Source: Proruminimicrobium sp964487915 (lineage in GTDB: Bacteria > Elusimicrobiota > Endomicrobiia > Endomicrobiales > Endomicrobiaceae). Taken from it: 64,000 nucleotides of DNA. The stretch covers positions 310,001 through 374,000 of the forward strand of contig CAZASN010000002.1 in the NCBI GenBank assembly GCA_964487915.1, given 5' to 3'. How positions within the stretch are numbered: position 1 is the first letter of the stretch; the number at the start of each line of letters is the position of its first letter. The translations under genes were made by a program, and so were the position numbers. The notes under the pieces were generated by a model that did not search any database, was not told the origin of the DNA, and was given only the letters and a program-made list of their open reading frames with translations. Below, piece after piece: positions 26,466 through 35,731 of the stretch.

Positions 26466-27737
26466 ATGAGAAAAATTTCAATTTTAATTTTGTTTATGAC
26501 GCTGGCGATGTTTGCTTCCGTACAGCAGGTTCAAGCAAAATGGTGGATATTCGGCAAATCGTCGGATGAAGTTGCTTTAAATTATATGCATATCAATAAA
26601 GCTTCTTATGAAGATATGAACGGTAAAGCCGTATTCTTTAAGGATTCTCTTGCTCAAAGCAATGAGATGACGATAAACGGAAAAGCATCCGTAAAGAAAG
26701 CAAAAATAGGCGCCGTTATGGTTTCTCTTGACAATAAAGAAACATGGGAAAAGGCAAAACTTAACGATAACGGAACTTTTGAATATAAGTTTTACGCCGA
26801 TACTTCAAAAACATATGATTTTTATTTAAAAGCTATAGATACGACAGGTAAAACTAACGATATTGAAAAAACTTATGTCAAAATAACTTTTTCATCGCAA
26901 GATGTTTCGGCTCTTGTAAAAGAAACCATGGATAAATTATTCAGAGCTTATCAAAGCGAAAATCTTACGGCGTTTATGTCGCTTGTCAGTGACAATTTTA
27001 TTCCGGGAGCTGATATTCTTGATTCGGCGGTAAGAAGAGATTTTATTTTGTTTGATTATATTAAAATAGATTATTTTATAAATAACATTGTTCAGGCCGG
27101 CGACGGAAAAGTATTCGTTTCTTTTCAGTATAACCGCTCCGTAATTTCGACAAAAACAGGACAGACTTTTACCGATAAAGGCATGACGGAACTTGTTTTA
27201 AAAAATGAAAACGGACAGTTGAAACTTTTCAGCATGAAACATCCTTTGATGTTCGGTTTGTCGGATGCATCCGAAATAGCAACGGGAGTAATAAACCAAA
27301 ATTCGAATGAGGATACTCTTGTTGTAGGTTCTGACGGAACAATTAAAGTTGTACCGTTTAATGAATCGCTTAATGATAGCGGAGATTCGGCAGAAATAAA
27401 AACAATTACGTTAAATTTCCAGCATTTAAATCCTGTTAATTCAACATATGATTTTGAAAATGAAGAATATGACGGTGCCGGTTATATGGTGCTTAACATA
27501 GGATCGGGACTTCATTTAAATCCTGCTACGGCTCCAATTCAGCAGCTTCCCGCCGGAACAAGTTTGAGTTCAACTCCTATTCCTTCAAGCGGGTATGTCG
27601 TTGAACTGAGCGGAATGATAGTTGTAACTTTGGGAGAAGTGTGGGCTATTGATTTCGGAGCAAGGGGGAAAGTTTTACTTGAGTTTAAAAGTTTTACCGG
27701 AACAGCGGTAATAATCGATTATAAATATCAAAAATAA
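26466..27737 (+). CDS. Secreted protein with NTF2-like domain, unknown function
   Basis: 423 aa with a clear signal peptide (residues 1-24, ending VQAKWW). Residues about 40-135 look like an Ig-like or carbohydrate-binding-like beta domain. Residues about 140-265 form an NTF2/SnoaL-like alpha+beta domain, 'MDKLFRAYQSENLTAFMSLVSDNF' being its first helix. A C-terminal beta region (about 300-423) follows, possibly a lectin-like jelly roll. The same NTF2-like domain recurs at the C-terminus of the next gene. It follows the barrel gene by 18 bp, so it is in the same operon. Role inferred to be at the cell surface. Confidence 0.55.
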   Translation: MRKISILILFMTLAMFASVQQVQAKWWIFGKSSDEVALNYMHINKASYEDMNGKAVFFKDSLAQSNEMTINGKASVKKAKIGAVMVSLDNKETWEKAKLNDNGTFEYKFYADTSKTYDFYLKAIDTTGKTNDIEKTYVKITFSSQDVSALVKETMDKLFRAYQSENLTAFMSLVSDNFIPGADILDSAVRRDFILFDYIKIDYFINNIVQAGDGKVFVSFQYNRSVISTKTGQTFTDKGMTELVLKNENGQLKLFSMKHPLMFGLSDASEIATGVINQNSNEDTLVVGSDGTIKVVPFNESLNDSGDSAEIKTITLNFQHLNPVNSTYDFENEEYDGAGYMVLNIGSGLHLNPATAPIQQLPAGTSLSSTPIPSSGYVVELSGMIVVTLGEVWAIDFGARGKVLLEFKSFTGTAVIIDYKYQK

Positions 27738-27746
27738 AAGAGGAAT

Positions 27747-30700
27747 ATGCTTAAAAAAACTCTTTATTTTGTTGTTATTTTGTCGCTTACGACATCAAAT
27801 GTTTATGCCGGCAAATATCTTACGAAATCCGAAGACTTCAGCAAAGTAATGACGTACGGACTTGGTTTTGCGACATATTCTTTAGAGAAAAAAAGTTCCG
27901 TTGAGGGTCTTAAAAAACTTGAAACATACGATATTTTGTGGGACCTGTTGGGAAAGGGCGAAGAAGAAATACTTAACGGCGATCCAAACGCTTTTCCCGC
28001 TTTAAAAGACAATATCTTAAAAATTAAACTTGTTCTTGATAAAGTCGCCGAAGTTTCTGCAGCCGTCGGAGCAGGTAATTACGATGAAGCTCTGATAGGC
28101 AGCGTAGATACTATGGTCGGGATTGTAAATCATCCCGTTGTAAATCTCACATGGGAAGCTGTAAAACTTGCTTATGAATCGCATAAGCTTGTTCTTGAAA
28201 CAAAAGCCGCTCTTGATATAGAGCAGTTATACGGTATTGTCAATTATGACAGACGTTTGATGGGAGTCAGTTCCGGTCCCGACAGTCCTCCTCTTATTCC
28301 TGTAAATTCAACTTCCGTAACTTATTTTTACGACAAATATTTAATAACCGATTCTTCAACAAGAGAACTTGTTAAAAGTTATGTAAAAAAAGTTTTAGGT
28401 GAAGATTTTCCGGAAGCATCAACAACACAGAGTTTTTGGTATTATCTGCTTGGCGTTGAAGATGCCGCCAAAGAAGATGAGCTTGCCGAACTTCAATCAT
28501 TTAAAAATAAATCAAGAGGCTGGATAAATTCATTACTGGCAGATTTAAATAAACAGGTTGTGGTAAACTGGCGACAGACACGTCTTTTACAGCAGAAAGC
28601 GGAATTTGACAAATTTAACGCTCAGGTCGGCAAAGCTTTTGCAAGTTTTGACGAAGTTGTCGCTTATTTTAAAAGAAAAAAAGAAATAGAAAAAGAGCAG
28701 GCGACTTTTGCAACAAAACTTGCCGAACTTGAAAAAAAATTCTCTCAGTCAACAGAATCAAAGAACAGAGACCTCGCTTTTCAGGTTTCAAAGGAAAGTA
28801 ATGTTTTTGCCGTTAAGGCATTAATAATAGACGATATGAAATTTAATACGGCTTTTGAAGATCTTTATATAAGAGCAATAAAACTTGTAGATACTCTTGA
28901 TAAACAAACAGCTTCTGCAGTTGCTGTTGCCGATCCTTATGCAAAAGAACCAAACGTAGTTCCTCTTGAAAAAGAAATATTTGATTTATATTCGTCTGCG
29001 ATAGGACATATAAAAGGATTGTCTTCCGTTGTTCCAACTCCTCCTTATGACGCAGTTACAACCGCTTTGACGGCAAATGATTATACTAAAGCTTCCAATT
29101 ACGCTTCCGATTGGAAACAGCAATACAAAGCAATATCGGACGCTTATGTTGCTCAAAACAGTAAAATGATAAGTGAAATAAAAATTCCGCCTCCCGATAC
29201 CGAAAAAATTTCTGCCGATGCTTATTACAGTATATGCAGCCAGGCTGCAAGAAAAGCAATGACTATTATAGGCAATATTACGACGGCTCAAGGAAATTTG
29301 CACTCAAGGGATGTTGAAAAAATTGACGGGATTCTTTCTTACTTTCAATCTAAGAAATACAGCGCAAACAGCCAGTTTAATTCTTTTATTTTTCAAATAT
29401 CAACTCATATAAGAACAGTCAGATTAAGAGAGCTTCCAAACTATGAACAATATTTGTTTACGCCGGACTCAATTTCAGCCGTTATTCCTACAAAAATTCA
29501 AAAGGCAAAGCAGTTTGTAAGTGAAAATACTTATGTCAGTATGGGCAAAATAAACGATTCCGGAAAAACGATAAGGCATATTCAGTCAATTATAGACTTG
29601 AAAAAAAACCAGCTTTCATATGCTCTTTATCCTTTAAAAGAATATGTTTTGCCTCAGTATGAAATTAATGAACTGGCAAAATTAAAAAATGCATGGGATC
29701 TGGTTAAAACACCGGAAGATGACGTTATAGATATGATAACCGATGAAACCAGAACTGTTGCAAAATTTCAGGAAACAATTTCAAAATTAAAATCGGCATG
29801 GGGCTCATACAACCCGTCGTCTGAACAGAAAATACTTGACGATATCAAAAAAAAGCTTGATACTGATGTTGAAAACCGCCAGACTGATGTTGATTTTCTT
29901 GAAATGATGTCTTTACAGTGGCGCGCATGGACTCAAAGCCAGACGGTTTTCTGTGCGAAAGATACCGATAAAGGATATCTGTATTATGAAGCAACTGAAT
30001 TTGAACCGAAAAACGACGGATACATCGTTGCAAATAAAACTGATGCGGTTTCTCACTATATAACACATCAGGAATTTTTAAAGCATCCTAAAATTATTGA
30101 AGCAACGGCTTCATTAAAAAAATTGAAAGTTTACAGTTTTATACAAAGCAATATGCCTAATATGGCAGTTTTTGTCGATAATATGCTTACGGGAGCCGAT
30201 TATAAATTTGCAACTGACCAAAATTTCTATTCAAGAGCATTAAACAGAGCTGTATGGGCAAAAGATATTTCACAGGCAGAATCCATAGTTTCATCGGTAG
30301 ATATTAAAGCCGATTCCTATAAACTAAAAATGGAAGAGCTTTCAAAACTTGTTCCGGCAACTATTATGATTCCCACTCTTCCAAAAGACAGAGAACCGAC
30401 TTTTATGGAAAAAGTTCATCTTCAATCGTATGTTTTCTTTGACAGCGGAAATGACGAACAGTTCCAGAATATTGATTTAGGTAAAAGATATATTGCATTA
30501 AGAGCAAAAATAAAAACGATTATTGAAGAAAGAGTAAAATTTATAACGAAACAAGTTATTGAAGAAGATAAAAAAGAAAAGCTTGAGGACAGTATAAAAC
30601 CTTTCAGAACAAGACTCGACGGAGTAAAATCTAAATTAAATGCAATAAACAATAAAAAAGATGCGGTGTTTTTATTTCAGAATGACTATACAATTCTTGT

Positions 30701-31181
30701 AAGAGATTATTCGGATTCAAAATTAAAAGCTGATGATTTTTCAAAAGAATTATACGGATTAAGAGAAACTTTTGTTCAAAAAATATCAGGAGAAGATATT
30801 AAAAAAATACAAGACTTTTATAACGAATTTAAAAATGCTTACCAGTCAAAAAACGATAGTAAACTTTTGTCTATGATATCTGATAACTGGAATGCCGGCG
30901 ACGGTACAACTTTGGATGATCTTGAAGGCTATTTCAGAAATATGTTTACTGTTTATGATGTTATAAAATACGAATTTTCAAATATGAGAGCCGGTATGGA
31001 TTCTTATTCTTCTCTTTCTGATTATACCGTTTCATACGACGTTGAAATTACCGGAACTATTTATGATTCAAATGTTACAAGAAAAGAAAAATCCGCTGTT
31101 TCCGAGACTGTTAAAGTTGACAGTTCCGGCAAAGTAAAACTTTACAGGACTCTGTCAGGTACATGGTATTTCGTCCAATAG
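27747..31181 (+). CDS. Giant secreted helical protein with C-terminal NTF2-like domain
   Basis: 1144 aa with a signal peptide (1-22, ending NVYAG). Most of the length is alpha-helical and Lys/Glu-rich, with heptad-like stretches around residues 275-350 and 900-990. The last 130 residues begin 'IKKIQDFYNEFKNAYQSKN' and match the NTF2-like domain of the preceding gene in pattern (AYQS, SMISDNW versus SLVSDNF, then 'VSYDVEI' versus 'VSFQYNR'). It starts 9 bp after that gene. No enzyme motif seen. A surface-assembly or adhesion role is conjecture. Confidence 0.55.
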   Translation: MLKKTLYFVVILSLTTSNVYAGKYLTKSEDFSKVMTYGLGFATYSLEKKSSVEGLKKLETYDILWDLLGKGEEEILNGDPNAFPALKDNILKIKLVLDKVAEVSAAVGAGNYDEALIGSVDTMVGIVNHPVVNLTWEAVKLAYESHKLVLETKAALDIEQLYGIVNYDRRLMGVSSGPDSPPLIPVNSTSVTYFYDKYLITDSSTRELVKSYVKKVLGEDFPEASTTQSFWYYLLGVEDAAKEDELAELQSFKNKSRGWINSLLADLNKQVVVNWRQTRLLQQKAEFDKFNAQVGKAFASFDEVVAYFKRKKEIEKEQATFATKLAELEKKFSQSTESKNRDLAFQVSKESNVFAVKALIIDDMKFNTAFEDLYIRAIKLVDTLDKQTASAVAVADPYAKEPNVVPLEKEIFDLYSSAIGHIKGLSSVVPTPPYDAVTTALTANDYTKASNYASDWKQQYKAISDAYVAQNSKMISEIKIPPPDTEKISADAYYSICSQAARKAMTIIGNITTAQGNLHSRDVEKIDGILSYFQSKKYSANSQFNSFIFQISTHIRTVRLRELPNYEQYLFTPDSISAVIPTKIQKAKQFVSENTYVSMGKINDSGKTIRHIQSIIDLKKNQLSYALYPLKEYVLPQYEINELAKLKNAWDLVKTPEDDVIDMITDETRTVAKFQETISKLKSAWGSYNPSSEQKILDDIKKKLDTDVENRQTDVDFLEMMSLQWRAWTQSQTVFCAKDTDKGYLYYEATEFEPKNDGYIVANKTDAVSHYITHQEFLKHPKIIEATASLKKLKVYSFIQSNMPNMAVFVDNMLTGADYKFATDQNFYSRALNRAVWAKDISQAESIVSSVDIKADSYKLKMEELSKLVPATIMIPTLPKDREPTFMEKVHLQSYVFFDSGNDEQFQNIDLGKRYIALRAKIKTIIEERVKFITKQVIEEDKKEKLEDSIKPFRTRLDGVKSKLNAINNKKDAVFLFQNDYTILVRDYSDSKLKADDFSKELYGLRETFVQKISGEDIKKIQDFYNEFKNAYQSKNDSKLLSMISDNWNAGDGTTLDDLEGYFRNMFTVYDVIKYEFSNMRAGMDSYSSLSDYTVSYDVEITGTIYDSNVTRKEKSAVSETVKVDSSGKVKLYRTLSGTWYFVQ

Positions 31182-31316
31182 TTATAACGGTTTCAAATTT
31201 CGGGTTCCAACTTCCAATTTTCAAACCTTATGTACCGTTCGCTCCGCTTTACTTACGTACACCGCGGTCTGAAAATTGTTCGTTTCACTCCAAACTTTGA
31301 AACCTAACGACAACGA
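31182..31316. repeat. A-family repeat copy A3 (reverse orientation)
   Basis: Begins at the last base of the preceding stop codon with TTATAACGG, the family terminus. Outer arms are GGTTTCAAA (31189-31197) and TTTGAAACC (31296-31304); inner arms are CAATTTTCA (31215-31223) and TGAAAATTG (31270-31278). The arms differ from A1/A2 but still pair perfectly. Nearly identical to A5. Confidence 0.85.
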
Positions 31317-31566
31317 CAAACTGCATTTTAAAACAACTTAAAAAATGATTGAAGTTTGATATTGATTATTAATTGTTATAGAATACTTCTGTCAAACATC
31401 AGCCACACAAGTAAATTATGCAAGAATTTTTTAATGCATTATCCCAACTTGTAGAAAAAATTAAAGTTCATTACATATAAGTGATATCTATATTTTTAAA
31501 GATTTAATAGGTAATTTGTATTTTTTATAATACTTTGTTTTTTAAATAAAAAATAGGAGAATTATT
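31317..31566 (+). promoter_or_regulatory. Cassette upstream block shared with 37834-37950
   Basis: From GATATTGATTATT (31358) to about 31457 this matches the region upstream of the 37988 gene: TTGTTATAGAATA, then ATTATGCAAGAA, then GCATTATCCCAA. It includes a 20-codon frame at 31418-31480 beginning MQEFFNALSQ. The true cargo gene starts later, at 31567, with its own AGGAG site. Promoter-like words TTGATA and TATAGA lie 15-16 bp apart in both copies. Confidence 0.5.
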
Positions 31567-32406
31567 ATGTCAATCCCTCTAAAAGTAGCTGAAAGAATTT
31601 CTAAAAATTTAAGTAAATTTCAATCGATTTTAAAAATGGCAAAGGACAAGGATTTAAATGAAAGTGATACAGTTCAAATTATAACTGATATGTTGGCAGA
31701 TATTTTCGGATATAATAAATATCTAGAAATAACCAGTGAACTTGCAGTCAGAGGGACATATTGTGATTTAGCAATTAAATTAAATGAAAAAATACAATTT
31801 CTTATAGAATGTAAATCAGTTGGGACAACATTAAAGGACAATCATTTAAGGCAGGTTGTTGATTATGGAGCAAAACAGGGAATTTCTTGGGTAATTCTTA
31901 CTAATGGTATAAATTGGGAAATACATAAAATAAAATTTGATAAACCAATCTCTGCAGATTTGGTGTATTCGTTAGATATGTTAGAAATATCCGGCAAAAA
32001 AGAAGATGTTCAGGAAAAATTATTTATTCTTTGCAAAGAAGGGGTATCTAAGGATATAAGAGAAGATTTTTATGAAAAAGTTCAATCATTAAATCGTTTT
32101 GTTATAGGTGCATTTATTTTATCTGAACCTGTTTTATCAAGCATCAGAAAAGAGTTAAGAAAATTTTCTGAAGGTTTAAAAATAGAAAATGAAGAGATAG
32201 AAAAAATCATTAGAACAGAGATATTGAAAAGAGAAATTACAGATGGAGAAGAAGCTACTAAGAATTTATCAAAAGTAAAAAGATATTTTTCAAAACAATC
32301 TAAAATTAAAGATGCTAAAAATTGCAATGAAGAAAATGTACAAATAATAGAACAACCCGTAGAAGTAAAAACAGAAATAGAAACAAATTCTAATGAATGT
32401 AAATAA
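31567..32406 (+). CDS. HsdR_N-like nuclease-domain protein
   Basis: 279 aa. Residues about 30-130 match the N-terminal nuclease domain of type I restriction R subunits (HSDR_N type): D67 in 'GTYCDLAI', E81 and K83 in 'LIECKSV', Q96 in 'RQVVDYG' and then 'WVILTNGINWEIH'. There is no helicase region, so this is a free-standing nuclease-like protein rather than HsdR. The C-terminal half is helical and charged. It is AT-rich, has no methylase nearby, and is followed after 46 bp by a DUF2971 gene. Flanked by inverted A repeats. Confidence 0.75.
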   Translation: MSIPLKVAERISKNLSKFQSILKMAKDKDLNESDTVQIITDMLADIFGYNKYLEITSELAVRGTYCDLAIKLNEKIQFLIECKSVGTTLKDNHLRQVVDYGAKQGISWVILTNGINWEIHKIKFDKPISADLVYSLDMLEISGKKEDVQEKLFILCKEGVSKDIREDFYEKVQSLNRFVIGAFILSEPVLSSIRKELRKFSEGLKIENEEIEKIIRTEILKREITDGEEATKNLSKVKRYFSKQSKIKDAKNCNEENVQIIEQPVEVKTEIETNSNECK

Positions 32407-32452
32407 TAGAAAATGAAAACAAGTAAAAAATGAAATAAGGATTAATATTAAA

Positions 32453-33409
32453 ATGAATTCAAAAATGACACAAGAAGAAGCAGAAAAAGAATTCATGCTT
32501 TTAGTTGCTGGGTGTGGGACGCAAGTTGATGAGTGTGATTCTCAAATTAATCAAATGTATCATTATACAACACCAGAAGGTCTTATAAATATTCTCAAAC
32601 AAAATGAAATATTTCTTTGGTTTACAAAATATGATTGCTTAAATGACACTTCAGAAGGCATAGAAATGATGACACATTATCAGGCTGCCTGCAATCAATT
32701 AAAAAAAGAACAATCAATGGATGATAAAACTAAACTGTTTTATGATTATATATTGAATATAAAACCAAGTAATAAACAAATGATTCATTTTCAACTAGGG
32801 CCTAATTTAACAGGAACGAAATGGCTAGAATGTGATGCTTATATTTGTTGTTTTTCTGAAGAACATAATTCTCTAGATTTATGGAGATACTATTCAAAAA
32901 ATAAACATTATGAAGGATATAGCATAGGTTTTAAATATGACATATTTGAAAATTATTGCAAAATTAAAAATAAGAAATATAAATTTGAAAAAATTAGAGT
33001 TATTTATGATAATTTTAAAAAAGAGGCATACTATAAAAAAATAATAAATAAATGCTATGAGTTATATGAATCAGGGATATTGTTAAGGAAAATAGGATAT
33101 ATTTTGGTAGATGTTTTATCCAAAACACAATTAATTTTTAAACATGAATGTTTTGCAAGCGAAAAGGAAATAAGAGCAATTTTATATGTGCCTAAAGAAA
33201 ATTCAGATTATGATATTAAATACAGAACAAAAAATGGTTTCATTATTCCATACATAGAAGAAAAATTTGATAAAAAACATTTGTCTGATGTTACAATTGG
33301 ACCATTAATAAATGATGAAATAGCAAAAAATAATTTGGAACAATATCTAAATTCCAACGGTTATAAAAAGATAGAAGTTAAAAACTCAAAATTGCCGATA
33401 AGATTTTAA
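32453..33409 (+). CDS. DUF2971 family protein
   Basis: 318 aa. Diagnostic segments are 'MYHYTTPEGLINILKQNEIFL', 'KYDCLNDTSEG', 'CCFSEEHNSLDLWRYYSKN', 'GYSIGFKYD' and 'ASEKEIRAIL' (key residues H-Y-T, L-N-D-x-S-E, S-E, W-R-x-Y, E-x-R). The family has no established biochemical activity that I can state safely, and often appears as isolated accessory genes. It is probably co-transcribed with the HsdR_N-like gene. Very AT-rich. The start codon choice (ATG 32453) is supported by AAGGA upstream. Confidence 0.8.
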   Translation: MNSKMTQEEAEKEFMLLVAGCGTQVDECDSQINQMYHYTTPEGLINILKQNEIFLWFTKYDCLNDTSEGIEMMTHYQAACNQLKKEQSMDDKTKLFYDYILNIKPSNKQMIHFQLGPNLTGTKWLECDAYICCFSEEHNSLDLWRYYSKNKHYEGYSIGFKYDIFENYCKIKNKKYKFEKIRVIYDNFKKEAYYKKIINKCYELYESGILLRKIGYILVDVLSKTQLIFKHECFASEKEIRAILYVPKENSDYDIKYRTKNGFIIPYIEEKFDKKHLSDVTIGPLINDEIAKNNLEQYLNSNGYKKIEVKNSKLPIRF

Positions 33410-33423
33410 AGTTGTTGCTTTGT

Positions 33424-33619
33424 AGTTGTCGTTCAAGGATTTAAGATTTGAGATGAAACGAAGTATTTTGTTCAAATAATTTTTTGTAGTTTAAGGCTTT
33501 AAAGTTTCGTAATGAAATGAAGAATTTTCAAAGTACGGTGTATAAAGGTAAAAGCGTAGCGGACGGTACATAAGCTTTGAAAATACAAAATTGAATAGAA
33601 AAATTAAAGCCGTTATAGT
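33424..33619. repeat. A-family repeat copy A4 with preceding half unit
   Basis: A left-half unit (33424-33470) precedes the full copy (33484-33619). Outer arms GGCTTTAA (33495-33502) and TTAAAGCC (33604-33611); inner arms ATTTTCAAAG (33524-33533) and CTTTGAAAAT (33575-33584), perfectly paired although different from other copies. The right terminus lies just before the next gene. Confidence 0.85.
33591..33619 (+). promoter_or_regulatory. Promoter inside the right end of repeat A4
   Basis: TTGAAT (33591-33596), 17-bp spacer, TATAGT (33614-33619), then AAGGAG (33622-33627) and GTG at 33633. This places the next gene directly under the repeat-borne promoter. Confidence 0.55.
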
Positions 33620-33632
33620 ATAAGGAGCCAAA

Positions 33633-33938
33633 GTGATAAACCCTGATTTTTTGAAAGCGATTGAAATGAAAAAATATGTGAAAGTAACATTTTTTTCAAA
33701 GAAGGACAATGCGGTAGTTACAAAGAGATATGTTCCTCTTGATTACGGACCAAGCAAAAATGAAAAAGTGCCGACAGACAGGTATCATTTTTACAATGTA
33801 GAAGATCCGAAAGGTTTTTATACCATATCGGTTTTACCTGAAAATGTGCAGTCAATTGAAATGCTTGAAGATGCTTTTGATCCTAAAGAATTTATTAAAT
33901 GGTCTCCGGTAGTGTGGATCTTGCCGAGAAACTGGTAA
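33633..33938 (+). CDS. Small basic/aromatic protein, possibly WYL-like
   Basis: 101 aa from GTG at 33633, chosen for the AAGGAG site 5 bp before it. Sequence pattern 'AIEMKKYVKVTFFSKKDNAV' ... 'RYVPLDYGP' ... 'YHFYNVEDP' ... 'TISVLPENVQSIEMLEDAFDP' resembles a single SH3-like WYL domain: an A-I-x-x-K-K opening and a closing 'ILSIEVL'-type segment. No HTH region is present. Known WYL domains sense ligands in transcription regulators, some near defence loci, but the assignment here is tentative. It is followed by the convergent thi operon. Confidence 0.5.
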   Translation: MINPDFLKAIEMKKYVKVTFFSKKDNAVVTKRYVPLDYGPSKNEKVPTDRYHFYNVEDPKGFYTISVLPENVQSIEMLEDAFDPKEFIKWSPVVWILPRNW

Positions 33939-33991
33939 ATATATTCATATATTTTAAAGCAGACGTCAATATTAAATTTATAAATATCCTC

Positions 33992-34591
33992 TTATAACGA
34001 GTTTAATATTTGCTTATATTGGAATATAAGCCCTTCAGGATTTTCCGATAACATCAATGAAGACATTAAGCAAATCCCTTTTGCGCCGGCCTGTTTTATT
34101 TCTTTAATATTTGACTGATTTATACCGCCGATGGCGATAACCGGGATATTTACAGTTTTAGTAATTTCACGCAGAAATTCAATTCCTCTTGAGGCGATAT
34201 CTTTTTTGCAGGCGGTTTCAAAAATATGGCCCGCTATCAAAAAAGACGCTCCGCATGAAGCGGCTTTTTGAGCTTCTTGTGCCGAATGAACTGAAACGGC
34301 GACGGTTTCAAAACATTTCAGTCCGTCTCTGTTTTTAATAAAAGAGTCAAAAGAAAGCTGTATTTTTCTGATATTGAGATTTACGGCCGAATCTATTTTT
34401 GAATTTACAAATAAATAAACTCCGCAAGCGTCGCATATTTTTTTTATATGCGCGGCTAAATTTTCATAATCGAAATCCGGCAAATCTTTCTCTCTTAATA
34501 TTAACGCATCAGGTTTTGCTTTGCATATTTTTTCAATACGGTTTAAAAAAATATCAGCACATAGCAGGCGGTTTGTGACGGCGATAATCAT
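33992..34591 (-). CDS. thiE: Thiamine-phosphate synthase / TenI-type protein
   Basis: 199 aa TIM barrel. 'ALILREKDLP' (R33, E34, K35) and the closing 'IPVIAIGGIN' with phosphate-loop 'GAKGICLMS' are ThiE/TenI features. ThiE couples the thiazole and pyrimidine phosphates. 'LIAGHIFET' replaces the commoner 'GPIF.T' and some ThiE active-site residues are not obvious, so a TenI-like thiazole tautomerase is the alternative. Position at the end of thiSFGH supports a thiazole-branch role. Confidence 0.75.
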   Translation of the reverse strand: MIIAVTNRLLCADIFLNRIEKICKAKPDALILREKDLPDFDYENLAAHIKKICDACGVYLFVNSKIDSAVNLNIRKIQLSFDSFIKNRDGLKCFETVAVSVHSAQEAQKAASCGASFLIAGHIFETACKKDIASRGIEFLREITKTVNIPVIAIGGINQSNIKEIKQAGAKGICLMSSLMLSENPEGLIFQYKQILNSL

Positions 34592-34602
34592 AAAAATCCT
34601 TT

Positions 34603-35730
34603 TTAAGTTCTTATATAATTTGTAAATACGGGCTGCAGTCCTTTTTTTTCTATAAGAGAAACAATTTCTTCCACATTTCTTGAATCTGCTATTTCAAACT
34701 GGGCGTCTCCTTTTTCTTTTTCGTTGTGACCTCCTACGCCGGTTTTGACTCCGGCAGAAATTTTTGTAACGCACATTCCTATCACATTATCGCGAAATCC
34801 GCTTCGTTCTCTTGTTGAAATCGTAATGCCTGCAAACGGCATAAATAATCTGTATGCGATCATTGCCTGAAGCAGCTGCGTTTCATAAACATCGTTTACG
34901 TTAATTTGATTTTTATTTATATAAGGTCTGAGTCGTGGCACCGAGAAATTTATTTCGGCATGCGGATATTTTTGCTGCGTCAGATACGCATGGACTGCGC
35001 ATGCAAAAACGTCTTTTCTGAAATCGCTAAGTCCCAAAAGAACTCCGAACGATACGCCTCTCATTCCTGCTTTTAAAGCGCGTTCCTGAGCATAAAAACG
35101 GTAATCAAAAACCGATTTCGGACCGCTTAAATGAAGGTATTTATATTTTTGCGTATTGTAAGTTTCCTGATATACCGATACGAAATCCGCTCCGGCATTT
35201 TTTAACAGATTATATTCGCCGGTATTTAGAGGATATATTTCAATGCCGACGGTTGAAAAATATTTTGTCGCGAGTTTTACGGCATTGGCTATGTATGAAA
35301 CATCTGATTTTATTCTTGATTCGCCTGTTAAAATTAAAATTTCTTTAAGTCCCGTTTTTGAGATTGAAATATATTCTTGTTCTATTTCTTCAGCGCTTAG
35401 TTTTGCCCTTTTGATTTTATTTTTACAGTTAAATCCGCAGTATGTGCAGTGATTTTCACAGTAGTTTGAAATATACAGAGGCGTAAAAAGCGATACACAC
35501 GAACCGAAATTTTTTTTCGTTTCGTATTTTGCTTTTGAAGCGGCGGCATTTAAAAATTTTAAGGCATGCGGCGATAAAAGCGCGCCTAAATCAAAAATAT
35601 TGAGACTGTCTTTATTTAACGCGTTTAAAATATCTTTGTCGGTATAAATATTGCAGTCAAAATTTTTTGTTAAATCAAAAACTTTAGCCATTATATCCGA
35701 GTCGATAACTTCCATGTTTTTATAGTTCAT
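34603..35730 (-). CDS. thiH: 2-iminoacetate synthase ThiH
   Basis: 375 aa radical-SAM enzyme. The cluster motif is C91-x3-C95-x2-C98 in 'NYCENHCTYCGF', with 'ILTGESR' and 'GVGGHNEKEKGDAQFEI' characteristic of ThiH. It cleaves tyrosine to p-cresol and dehydroglycine for thiazole assembly under anaerobic conditions, which favours an anaerobe over aerobic ThiO users. One base separates its start from the end of thiG. Confidence 0.93.
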   Translation of the reverse strand: MNYKNMEVIDSDIMAKVFDLTKNFDCNIYTDKDILNALNKDSLNIFDLGALLSPHALKFLNAAASKAKYETKKNFGSCVSLFTPLYISNYCENHCTYCGFNCKNKIKRAKLSAEEIEQEYISISKTGLKEILILTGESRIKSDVSYIANAVKLATKYFSTVGIEIYPLNTGEYNLLKNAGADFVSVYQETYNTQKYKYLHLSGPKSVFDYRFYAQERALKAGMRGVSFGVLLGLSDFRKDVFACAVHAYLTQQKYPHAEINFSVPRLRPYINKNQINVNDVYETQLLQAMIAYRLFMPFAGITISTRERSGFRDNVIGMCVTKISAGVKTGVGGHNEKEKGDAQFEIADSRNVEEIVSLIEKKGLQPVFTNYIRT

Positions 35731-35731
35731 T

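Noticed and set aside
31567..32406. Type I restriction R subunit
   Set aside because: Only the N-terminal nuclease-like domain is present; no helicase motifs and no hsdM or hsdS nearby.
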